A stretch of 64,000 bases of DNA, from contig CM066306.1 of assembly GCA_033807695.1 (NCBI GenBank), forward strand, positions 1,426,001 to 1,490,000, read 5' to 3'. Each line of letters opens with the position of its first letter. Positions within the stretch are counted from its first letter, which is position 1. This DNA comes from Daedaleopsis sinensis. Its lineage: Eukaryota > Basidiomycota > Agaricomycetes > Polyporales > Polyporaceae. Below, one piece after another: positions 1 through 13,953 of this stretch. A program made the position numbers and the translations under genes. Under the pieces are notes generated by a model. It ran no database searches. It was not told the DNA's origin and was given only the letters and a program-made list of their open reading frames with translations.

Positions 1-20
1 CTAACGGTGCGTCTTCGCAG

Positions 21-1127
21 GGTCCTACCAAGAGGAAAGGTGAGTAGACCCAAATCGGGTGGTAAATCTATTCTGACAGGCTGTGTAGTATTCACCGGAG
101 GGGAATCACCGGATGAGACTTCTCCGCGCAGTGGACCCTTCCAACCAAACAAGCGGGCCAGAACGCAATCTCCAGGGTCGAACAGGGTAGCTTTGAACAA
201 GAAGCGAGCAGAACGCGAGCGACGACGCCTAGCACAGTATCGAGAGCGCATGAGTGATTTACGACAGCACCGCGAGCAACGTCTCTGGGAGAACCTTTTT
301 GGCGAAACCCCTCTACCAACCCCACCCCCATCGCAGCATAATGGTGAGTGTTCACCAACTATGCTAAGCTCCTGCGATGAACGACACCCTCAGAAGCGAA
401 TGGACCTAACCCACCTGAAGCAAGCGGAACAGAGCCGATCAACGAACACGAGACCGCAATTGAACAGTCCAGACGGAAACTCGCCGAGCTCGAGAGGGAC
501 AGGCCCCTATGGGAACAAGAGGCGAAGAAACGAGCGACGCAAGAGCAGCTGGAAGAAGAGGCTCGAAGGCTACGCAAGGAAGAGGCGCGTCTCCGAGCCG
601 CAGAAGCCGCCGCTCAAGAAGAGCAACAGCGCCGGCGCGCGGAAGCCGCCGCCGCCGAGGCCGAGCGTAAAGCACAGGCAGAGAAAGCGCGCCTCCAGCG
701 CGAACGCGAGCAGCGACGACGCAAGGAGCGAGAGCGGTGGTCGTACGGCCCCTGGACGCATACTCGTGCGATCGAGCGGTACAAGACTCTTGCGGACGAA
801 TTCGACACGGCCAAGTTCACTCCACAGAACCCGGTCGACTTCGAGAGCGTGCCGTGGCCCGTGCTCGAGTCGCCTGTCACTCTGCGGGTGGAAGATATCG
901 ACTGGTCAGCCGTCGAGGCGTTCTTCGAGGCAGCGAAGAAGTATATGCGTACCCAGGACTACAAGGCGTTCGTCGAGAAAAGCCACAAGCGATTCCATCC
1001 CGACCGATGGCGCGCGCGTGGTATATTGAAGAGCGCGGAGGACGACGATTTGCGCGGATGCCTGGAAGTCGCGGCGAACACTGTCGCTCAGGCTCTGACG
1101 CCGATCTGGAGGTCGATGAGAGGATAG
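21..1127 (+). CDS. Coiled-coil protein with J-like HPDRW C-terminal domain (5' partial)
   Basis: The 5' end lies outside the window. My exons are 21-39, 89-343 and 394-1127; the two introns (49 and 50 nt) have GTGAGT donors and keep one frame, giving about 335 visible residues. The first half is polar and disordered (many Ser, Pro, Arg, Lys). The middle is a long charged stretch rich in Glu, Arg, Ala and Lys that should form a coiled coil. The C-terminal ~90 residues carry KSHKRFHPDRW followed by an acidic-rich helix and a VAQALTPIW end. Agaricomycetes have many uncharacterised proteins with this HPDRW ending, and it resembles the HPD region of J-domains and NFKBIL1-like proteins. A co-chaperone-like role is only a guess; no other J-domain helix is clear. 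The reading frame is well supported, the function is not. Confidence 0.72.
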
Positions 1128-1825
1128 CTGTCATTATCAGTATGTATCACTACCCGGAGGCAAGGTTGGCATCACATCTCTACCACATGGTATCGGAGGG
1201 CATTGTATCGCTTATGTTGTGGAAGTACCCTCAAATCATTCATCATACACGTATACCCGCACTCAAAAGTCCCTGTTAATATGCATGCGTTCTGCGATTT
1301 TCCATTGTCCACTCGGAACTTAACACCTGGTTCAAGATCTGAACAGAGTCCGAGGATGACACACGTGCACGCCAACAGACACCTTATCCGCAGATGATCC
1401 CGACCTTTGGCCATTGGCGAAACCAACTCAACGTCATTGCTTCCACGTTCGGGTTGTCTCCTGATTTCATTTCCCTGCGACTTGGAGTACAGCGTCGCGG
1501 GAAGGATCTGTTGAGCCATCTTCTCTGCGATACGATCTTTGCCGCCTTCATGATTTACAAGAATCCCTCGCATTACAGCACCGTTGCTCACCGTCATCGA
1601 CGTCGCGGTATGCTCGCGTGCTAAAACCGATGCGATCCGCCTGACCGATCTCAACATTCGCGGGAATGGTCATGCGTGATCGAAGCCGGTTGTCTAGCGG
1701 CCATGAAGGACTTCAAGGAGCATCTTCGCGTGGCCCCAGGTTCGCCAGTCACGAGATTCTCCCAGTTTTACTCCGAGGTCATATAACTACTCGAAACGCC
1801 ACGCCGACGACGTGGCAACGAAAAC
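1128..1825. other. Intergenic, no supported gene
   Basis: Both strands contain short open frames here but none has codon-like composition, a splice pattern or a recognisable motif. It probably holds the 3' UTR of the upstream gene and the promoter of the CBM1 gene. Confidence 0.6.
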
Positions 1826-2723
1826 ATGGTTTACGGTCTGTTCATCGCGTTCGGTTTCTTCATCCTTGCTGCTCGGGTCTCCGCGCAGTCTCCTGCCTGG
1901 GGGCAGTGCGGTGGTGTCGGCTGGTGAGTGTTAGCGTATGCATTGCTCATGGATCAAATCGTCTAACAGGGTGAAACAGGTCAGGAAGCACGACGTGTGT
2001 TGCAGGTTCGGTCTGCACCGAGCTCAACGACTGTACGTCTGCCAGCGTTCACGATCCCGCGGAGTCCCGTCATTGACGGAAGTGTGCAGACTACTCGCAG
2101 TGTGTCCCTGGCGCCGTCACATCGGCCCCCGGGACCACCGTGCCTCCTAGCACACCCACAGTTACGGTCCCGCAGGGACCGAGCACAACGTCCTCAGCCG
2201 CGACACCCACCGGGTCGCAGATCCGCGCTGTGGAGGCGCCAGTGTTCCACTTCTACCTGCAGAACCAGGGTACGTCCTTGCGTTTTCTCGCCGCGGCCCC
2301 GCGCAGCGTACACCACCAGCGGGGGAGCTCCGTGCGCAGTGCGCAACGCATGCTGACTCCTATTCCTTCCTGTCCCGATCCGCAGGAGGGAAGCCTGTGC
2401 TCGGCCCTGAAGCGTCCTCGGGGTACTTCACGATCGGCCCGTCGATCTCGCTCAACAACGCGGACGGGAGCAAACTCTTCCTGAACCTGAACAGCACCGC
2501 GGCGACCTCGTACAAGCCGCTCACCCTCGACGCTGTCGCGACGACGACGACCTGGGGCCTCGAGGGAGACACGATCATCACCACTGCGCCGCGGCAGCTC
2601 AACTTCTTGGCGTGCTCCACCAGCGACGCGGCCGTGTACGACGTCTTCCTCCAAACCGGGAACGATTCACCCACGGGCGCATCCTGCTCGCTGGCCACTC
2701 TGCACTTGCCGTGCCTCTGCTGA
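1826..2723 (+). CDS. Secreted protein with N-terminal CBM1 cellulose-binding module
   Basis: Exons 1826-1923, 1980-2032, 2090-2269 and 2386-2723 give 222 residues. The start ATG is followed by a hydrophobic signal peptide ending near Ala20. Residues about 22-57 form a fungal CBM1: WGQCGG, then GWSGSTTC, then the NDYYSQC end, with the aromatic W/Y/Y face and the four cysteines of the family. A Thr/Ser/Pro linker (TVPPSTPTVTV and on) leads to a C-terminal domain of about 130 residues that I do not recognise; it is beta-rich looking with several Thr runs and ends in LPCLC. CBM1 modules bind crystalline cellulose or chitin and usually tether a catalytic domain. Here no catalytic motif is visible, so the C-terminal half is either a non-catalytic domain or an undescribed activity. 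It stands next to a chitinase on the same strand, but with its own promoter space. Confidence 0.88.
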
Positions 2724-3059
2724 GCGCGAGGCCCGGGCAGTGTCTCGGTGGTGCGGCCAGGTCTTCCGCCGGGATGGTGTCGGAATCATGTGAAGTGGTG
2801 CACTGGTAGCTGTACTCTGTAATTGCAAAACACGCAGGCCATCCTTTTTGCTGTAGTTCGCAACTCCGAACCGGCGTAGAACGTGAGCGGGGGCCGTGGG
2901 GTTCGGTGAGTGTATCCGGAGGGTGTTGCGTAGCCACGTTGTGGCGCGACGCGTCGGACGCGTCAGAGGTCACGTGGGCGCCTGAGGCGATGAGGTCAAG
3001 TAGCCGGCAACGGCCGCAGCGCAGTGTATAATCGCACCGTCACCTGCGCTGGGGCCAAG
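2724..3059. other. Intergenic between CBM1 gene and chitinase
   Basis: A 336-nt gap on the shared strand. It should contain the CBM1 gene's 3' UTR and the chitinase promoter. I see no further gene or clear TATA box. Confidence 0.5.
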
Positions 3060-4865
3060 ATGCGTACTGCGGCTCAGTACGAACCAGTGCCGACCGACAC
3101 CGACGCACAGCCGTCTCCAGTTCCCCAGAAAACTCGCAATCGTCTCGTTACCTTCCGCAGGATCCTACTCTTCACCGTCACCGTCGTCGTCGTCTCACTA
3201 GCAGCGTACCAGTCCGGACAGTGGACCGCAGAGAAGGACCTTCTAAATCTAGGCACAGACTCGGATATCTCATCAGGAACCGCTGAAGACGATACTATCT
3301 CAAGCTCGACAACGACTCGCACTCTCCTTCCCACACCTTCAAGCTCACCGCAACCAAACAACGACACAGAAATGTCCACCGGAGGCAAATACAGCGTTGG
3401 CTAGTGGGTGTACATCGTCATCGTGTGTTAGCGATGGTCTACTGATTTATCTGTGATTCAAGCTTCGTGAACTGGTAAACGTGTTATCTGTCGCGGAAAG
3501 CTGCGTCTAACACACCGCTGTAGGGGGATTTACGGGCGCAAGTTCCCACCGTCGCTGATTCCAGCAGACAACCTCACGTGCGTCAAAGATGTGTTTGGAG
3601 CGATGTCCTCCCTTTAACACCCTGCTCGCACAGTCACATCCTGTACGCATTTGCGGACATTAACTCGGGCTCCGGAGAGGTGCACCTGTCCGATAAATGG
3701 GCAGACACGGACATCCACTACCCGGGCGACTCCTGGAACGACAACGGGAAGAACCTGTACGGCAACTTCAAGGCGATCTACAAGCTCAAGAAGGAGAACC
3801 GTCACCTCAAGGTGCTACTGTCCATCGGTGGTTGGACGTACTCCCCCAAATTCCATCCTATCGTCGTCAATCCCGCGCTTAGGTCAAAGTTCGTTGCGTC
3901 ATCCATTCGACTACTGGAAGATCACGGTCTTGATGGGCTTGATGTCGACTACGAGTACCCATCGAACGAGGAGCAAGCGCGCGGCTACGTCGCCTTGCTC
4001 CGAGAGATGAGGGCCGCTCTCGATGCGCACGCGAGCAAGAAAGGCGCCAACTACAGGTTCCTGTTGACCGTACGCTCGTTCTTGGTCCCTGGCTGTGCAG
4101 AACGTGTACGCTCATGAACGCACCCAGATTGCGGCCCCGTGCGGTCCGGACCATTATCACAAGCTGCACGTCAGGGAGATGGACCAATCGCTCGACTTCT
4201 GGAACCTGATGGCCTACGACTTCGGTGCGCTGGACCCACAGTCACAGACTGTTCATCTCCGTACCACCTCGCTCATTTGGCTTTTGTGCACAGCCGGTTC
4301 CTGGGACAAGATCTCCGGCCACCAGGCGAACGTCTTCGGCGGACCGATTAGCGCTTCGCAGGCCATCAACTGGTACATCGGTCAGGGCGTCCCACGCGAC
4401 AAGATCGTCATGGGTGTCCCGCTCTACGGGCGAAGCTTTATGAACACCGAGGGTCCAGGATCAGCATTCAATGGCATCGGTCCCGGCAGTTGGGAGCAAG
4501 GCGTCTACGACTACCGCGCCTTGCCGCTTCCGGGGTCGTATGCCTTCCAGGACGACAAGTTGATGGCGAGCTGGACCTACGACTACGAAAAGAAGGAAAT
4601 GGTCAGCTTCGACAACGAGCAGGTCGCTCACTGGAAGGGCGAATACATTCGGCGCGAGGGCCTGCGCGGGAGCATGTTCTGGGAGCTGAGCGGAGACAAA
4701 GGCTCTTCGCGTGACGGAATGGAAGGCGGTCCTGGGAAGGAGCCGCAACCAGGACAGAGTCTTGTGGCTGTGGTGAAGAACGCCATGGGGGAGCTGGATC
4801 GAAGCCCGAACTGGCTCCAGTACGAAGGAAGTCAGTATGACAATATGAGGGAGGGTATGCCGTAA
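3060..4865 (+). CDS. GH18 chitinase with N-terminal membrane anchor
   Basis: Exons 3060-3403, 3463-3474, 3524-3577, 3634-4069, 4128-4224 and 4294-4865 encode 504 residues. The enzyme hydrolyses beta-1,4 linkages in chitin. Residues about 33-52 are a hydrophobic run preceded by Arg/Lys and not by a signal cleavage site, so the protein should be a type II membrane protein with the catalytic domain outside the plasma membrane or in the secretory lumen. A Ser/Thr stalk follows to residue ~112. The barrel begins at [15 protein letters not shown], shows [10 protein letters not shown], and has the family 18 signature DGLDVDYE (residues 237-244, catalytic Glu244), then [14 protein letters not shown] and [10 protein letters not shown]. 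No chitin-binding module is present. Exon 2 is only 12 nt and completes the YFVNW strand; without it the frame hits TAG. A role in wall remodelling is more likely than nutrition; this is inferred from the anchor. Confidence 0.92.
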
Positions 4866-6133
4866 GGGAGTATAGCTGTTGTGTACAATAGGTGCGGTAT
4901 CTCCTGTGTAATGCTTCTGAGATTGCGCTGACGTATCTCTAGATCCGGCTGGCAGTATTATACCTATCAGATAATCGAACGGACACTGATTGCACTCTCA
5001 GAGCAGCTGTGATCTCACAAGCCCCAATGTTGTCTACTACAAGTATATTGGGCTTTCTCTGGCTGCTTCAAGTTTCGTTTGCCCCTGATGCTCACCAACT
5101 TTCAGGCCGAACTCTTCTCGGTGGCTGCGGGCGCCTGCTACACGTTCTTAAACAACTGCCAAATGGGGAATAAACCACGAGCGCCAAAAGGCCATACCTG
5201 TGGCCAAGTGATGATGCGCCGATCCCGCTCATGCCGATCTTATGGGCATCCCACATAAGCGCATGTCGGCATGCGCAGGCTCATGAACGCCTCCGACTCA
5301 TCGGTAAGTCGATCGTGACGTATGTGGCTCTTCTAGCTCGTCTTATGCATCCCCGTTACAGCGAAGTGAGGTCATCATACAGAGTATTGAGGGCGCGAGT
5401 GGGTGCTAAGCGTGCAATGTATCACTTGATATGCCTCATACCATCTCATGCCCTCCCTTTCTTGGCATTTCCCCGATTGGCGTGGGCCACGCTCAGGAGA
5501 ATGTACATACTCACACGTCGGAAACTTGGAGCGAACGCTCAAACCCTGCAACCAGCGTTCGAGGAGTAAAAACCGTAGATCGTGAACGGGATGATCGGGA
5601 TCCCCTCCGCTCATCTCCGGCGAGTCGGTACGAGAGGGATATCTTGTTCTCCGACTCATATCCTCCGGTGCGACCAAACAAACATCGGTGCACCGAGCCC
5701 GGTCGAAAATACAGACAGTAGACCCATCAGCAAGTGCTGGTAAGTATTGTGTGCCTGTGACATTCTTCTCTTACACTCTTGTTAGGTAAAAGGAAGACCG
5801 GCGACGAGCTCGTGGTGGCCCAAGACGTCTCCTCCGAGTCGCGCGCACGATGGCGCAATACCCAAGCACTCAGAAGGATCTGCACCGACCCTGACCACAG
5901 GCGTACGTATCCGAAGCCCCTCGCAGTCCAAGTATAGCGGCGCCCGATCACGACCACACCGTGTGATCGCTCACTGCCGGCATCCTGCAGCGACCGCGCG
6001 CGGGCATCGTGCCCTGGTTGGCCTGACCGCATGCCTGCAGGCTGTGTGCCAGCAGCCTGTCTGTCATCTGCGACTGCTCCCAGCGGGTTCGCGAAGCCAG
6101 CAGCCGTGCGTGCGTCCGCGCAGGCCTGCCATT

Positions 6134-6216
6134 GGCGTCCGTCTCCTCGGACACGGACGCCCCAGCGATGGCGATAGCGATAACCTCGCCATCGCGTGAC
6201 CCTGGAGACCGTCCAG
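6134..6216. repeat. Cluster of three perfect stem-loops
   Basis: Three inverted repeats follow each other closely. Arms 6134-6142 and 6153-6161 are 9 bp with a 10-nt loop. Arms 6165-6174 and 6186-6195 are 10 bp with an 11-nt loop. Arms 6202-6206 and 6212-6216 are 5 bp with a 5-nt loop. A 10-bp palindrome (GCAGGCCTGC) lies just before. This may be a structured RNA, a binding region or chance in GC-rich DNA. Confidence 0.45.
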
Positions 6217-6360
6217 CAGCTGCAGCGGTCGAGTCATATCGGCGTGTAAACCGTTAAACTCGGTGAGCTTGAAATACCGATATGAGCGGGCAGCCTGATC
6301 CGCAGGGCCGTCCGGGTCGTGCGACTGGTGCGGCGGCCCCCCTCCGGGTCTCGACGACAA

Positions 6361-6392
6361 TTAGGGTTAGGCCGACTACGATTAGAGTTAGG
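6361..6392 (+). repeat. Short interstitial telomere-like patch
   Basis: The sequence reads TTAGGGTTAGG and, 12 nt further on, TTAGAGTTAGG, i.e. fragments of the TTAGGG repeat used by fungi. It is only about two units long and degenerate, so it is a weak signal of an old fusion or repair event and may be chance. Confidence 0.3.
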
Positions 6393-7242
6393 CTTCCCTT
6401 GAGCGCGAGTGTGCGGGCGCGCAGCACCCGATGGGTCCCTCGTGTTATCACCTGCAGCGAGCTGGTACGTACGTACCGCACGGTGCAAGTGTCTGTCGCA
6501 GGCGCCCCTGTTCCCGGATCGCCCGTCGCGCTGCCGTACAGACCAGTGCTCAGGCTCGCCACATCCTGGGGGGAGCCACTACGCCGCCTCCCCCAGGCGA
6601 GCCTCGCCTGGCGCAATTCCATATGCAGGTGCAGGCTGGCGAGGGCAGCGTGCTCGGTGCAGTGCTCAGGCTGTCGTCCGTAGCAGCGGGGCGCCGGGCA
6701 GGCATGTCTGATTCGTGAACGCGTGGACGTTTGACGCACTTTGACTGACGGCTGGCAGGTCCTGCTGGCTGCAGCTCGCCGGAGTCTGTGCCCAGGGAAA
6801 GTTGGGCGTAGGAATGCAAGTCCGAATGCCGCACACGGCTACCAATCACCCCATCGTCCGTTGTAGGTCCACAGGGCGGGTGGGATCCGCGCGGTCACCA
6901 TGAGGTGTGCTAGCTTCTGCACCCGCGCTACTGCCACCGAGGTGTTGGTTAGATTGCGGACAGTGGGGTAGGATCGCGGCACTAGCATAGGAGGGTGGTA
7001 CAGCAACGAGGACGTAGATACAAGAGGTAGATAGACAAGATCATCGGGCTCGAACGCTCACATGCAGCAAGTAGTATTACAAGATAGCAGGATACTTCCA
7101 CAGATCAGAACAATATTGTGCGTGTACATCACAAGGGAGTGTCTGCACCGAGTAGTCCACGGGGGTATAAACAGAAGCATCCGCGGCGACTCGTGCGAGA
7201 GGCGCTGCGTGGTGGTGAGATTGTAATCTGCGATGGCCGAGA

Positions 7243-11463
<4,221 letters not shown>

Positions 11464-12512
11464 GCTTGCCCTACAAAGCCCGATCACAGCCAGAAGTCCT
11501 CCGCGCTCGCCAACTTGGCCCGCGTTCCGTTTCGCTGCCAGCCGACCTCACAATCGACAACTCTATCTGTTCACCTCGGCTGGATGCCCTCTGTCCCGAT
11601 CAATCTCGAGATCAGCCAACTCTCTATCTCGCTGCGACACCAGCAGCACTCGCATCCATTCTCTCCCTCGCACTTTCTTGCATCTTCACAACTCGTCGCG
11701 GCATTGGCGACGGAGCTCAGACAGCCTTCCGTACTTCGACAAGGAACACACGGATCAATGACATCCGTGAAATCTCAATCTGTGACCTAATAGCAAGCGT
11801 CTACTCTCGTGCGCTCCGTCATCGAAGGCCGCTCGGGTGACTTCCGGCCGGCAGATGAGATTTGTTACCTGCGCGGAAATCCCAGTGCAGCTGGAGGGCG
11901 GCCTACTCCGAGCCCCCCTGCGGTCGGTGCAGAAAATCAACAGGGATCTGGGATACTCTCGGCGTTCCACAAACATGATGCAGTTGGCACGGCATGCGAC
12001 ACGAGGCTGCCCGTGCCGCAGCCCGGTCGGTACCTGCAAGATCCCTCCGCCTGTGGACGGGGCAGGGTCACAAAACGTGCCGTCTTTTTCCTTTTTTGAG
12101 CCTCGGTTCGAGAGGCAGCCGGTCCTCACAACCTCTCCAGCCTCCCTCCTTGACATCGAGCCCCCTCACAGCCTCCCTAGCTTCGGCCAGCACACTAAAT
12201 TCGCCCACTCTAGCAACACACGCTCTCAGTCTCGCGGAACGCGTTTGCCCACTGCCCAACCCGCCCCTAACGCGTGTTGTGGACGTCACATCTCCTCCCT
12301 GGTGGCCTGGGGTTCATGGCCTCACCGTAACGGTTGCCGGTCTCTCTCTCAACTTCTCACTGTTGTGAGTGTGGTGCCAGTCCGCACAATCCGGTGTAAT
12401 CCTACAGGGGTTTTTGGCCATGCCGCTGCCTCATCGCCAAGTCCAAGAGGTACATATTCAGAGCTGAGTGGGCTTCTCGACGATCCCATCCACTCCCGCT
12501 TCCTTATATTCC
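11464..12512. promoter_or_regulatory. Divergent promoter region between kinase and homeobox gene
   Basis: About 1 kb separates the two divergent start codons. Pyrimidine-rich stretches, as in many fungal promoters and 5' UTRs, flank both genes, and TTATATTCC lies just upstream of the homeobox ATG. No further gene is supported. Confidence 0.45.
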
Positions 12513-13953
12513 ATGTCGAACCATCAACACCCGGACGACCACTTTCATTACGGTTGCTTCCCTCGTGTCCCCCGAAGAGGCACACCCACCGGTGCTACCG
12601 GTAACAACACCAACAATAACAACAATACGCGTCGCGGAATATTTCACCTCGGCGGCCAGGGTGGGCGAGCTATCCTCCCTCCTCTTCATTTTCCGTTTCG
12701 AACCTCACGTTCTCCAGGTCTGTTCTCGTTCGGAGTACCTTTTATTGTATGAAGAACTCAATCTATCTTCTTGAATGCAGCGCCTGACCCCTTACTATCT
12801 TCTTCTCAATTTCCCCAGCAAGATCCCACGCAGACGCATTCCGATCCAACCATAGCCCACTTCAACCAACCCGGTTGGCAAGCTAATCAAGGTATGCGAG
12901 AGTTACCCTTTCCATGGTCGCACACTGACGGCGTCTCGCTCGCTCCGTTTTCCCGGCCTCCAGTACCAGGACACCAGCAGGCTGTCACGCCGTTCCCTTC
13001 TGATCCCCGATACCCCAGTCAACAGACCACATACGGCGCATATCCCTCTCGCACATCGCCGAACATGATGGGCACTACCCACGACTCCCGTATATTACCC
13101 CCACTTAATATGCCTCAATCGCAGATACCCCCGCACATCCCCATGACGCCAGCCACCCAAGTTCGCTCTCCTCCTAACACCTACTCGGCGTATTACGCCC
13201 AGGCTGATGCTTTCAGCTATGGAGCCCCCGACGCTCGTCATCTCCCCCCACCAGTCCCGATACCCTCCTACGACATGGGACTCTCTGGTCGACGTCCATC
13301 CCTGGTGGATAGGTCGAACCCCCGCCCCATAGGGCACGGCTCCTCCCCTTACCCGCGCGTTCCCTCCGCCGTCCCTCACGTTCCCGAGCCCCCAATTGAG
13401 CCCGTCAAGAAGAAGCGCAAGCGCGCCGACGCCGAGCAGCTCAAGGTTCTCAACGAGACCTACAACCGCACTGCCTTCCCGTCCACCGAGGAGCGTATCG
13501 AACTGGCCAAGAAGCTGGGCATGTCTGCGCGCAGTGTTCAGATATGGTGCGTCCAATTCCCTTCGTATGCGTGTGCTTAACTGACGGATCTTCGAACCGC
13601 CGCGGTATGACAGGTTCCAGAACAAGCGGCAGGCAATGCGCCAGAGCTCCCGCCAGGCCGCGGCCAGTGCCCCCCCAACGACGAGCCAACCATACGCCAC
13701 GCCGTCGCACTCCGCTACCCCCTCCACCGCGTCCCACCCACCGGCTGGGGGGTACGCGGGTCACCCGTCGTCCATGATGGGGCCCTCCAGTGCCAGCCAA
13801 GCTGGTTACGGAACGTCTCGCCCTCCCAGCGACATGGGAGGGATGCACACACCTTCAGGCCGCCTCAACAACCCGTCCCCGAGCCCGTCCTCCCACCGGA
13901 GGAGCCACGAGGAGGACCCGCACGCACGGCGGCTCTCTCCTCGCGGGTACTAA
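12513..13953 (+). CDS. Homeodomain transcription factor
   Basis: The model is 12513-12717, 12781-13546 and 13614-13953, about 436 residues. The homeodomain starts after a PVKKKRKRAD basic arm and contains LKVLNETYNRTAFPS, ELAKKLGMSARSVQIW and, across the last intron, WFQNKRQAMR in the recognition helix, so Trp-Phe-x-Asn is intact. Both flanks are disordered and rich in Pro, Ser, Tyr and Gln. The homeodomain sits late in the protein, as in fungal factors related to S. pombe Phx1 and the basidiomycete hom genes. It is not the A mating-type pair: no partner gene or mating-type motif is nearby. The first exon boundary is the weak point. A further 72-nt segment, 12892-12963, has a GTATGC donor, CTGAC branch site and CCAG end without stops in frame, so it may be an intron as well. 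DNA binding in the nucleus is expected; its targets are unknown. Confidence 0.82.

Larger units (their letters stand above)
4866..7242. other. Intergenic, 2.4 kb, no supported gene
   Basis: No open frame here has a convincing motif or splice pattern. Short frames around 5231-5720 and 6282-6720 look like chance frames in GC-rich DNA. The notable contents are the stem-loop cluster near 6134-6216 and the TTAGGG-like patch near 6361, listed separately. The right end is the 3' side of the kinase gene. Confidence 0.5.

Noticed and set aside
1172..1657. 161-codon minus-strand frame after the first gene
   Set aside because: No motif, no clear domain pattern, and the plus strand is equally open in part; probably chance.
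12513..13953. Homeobox gene as part of the A mating-type locus
   Set aside because: A mating loci normally hold paired divergent HD1/HD2 genes near a mitochondrial intermediate peptidase gene; none is present here.
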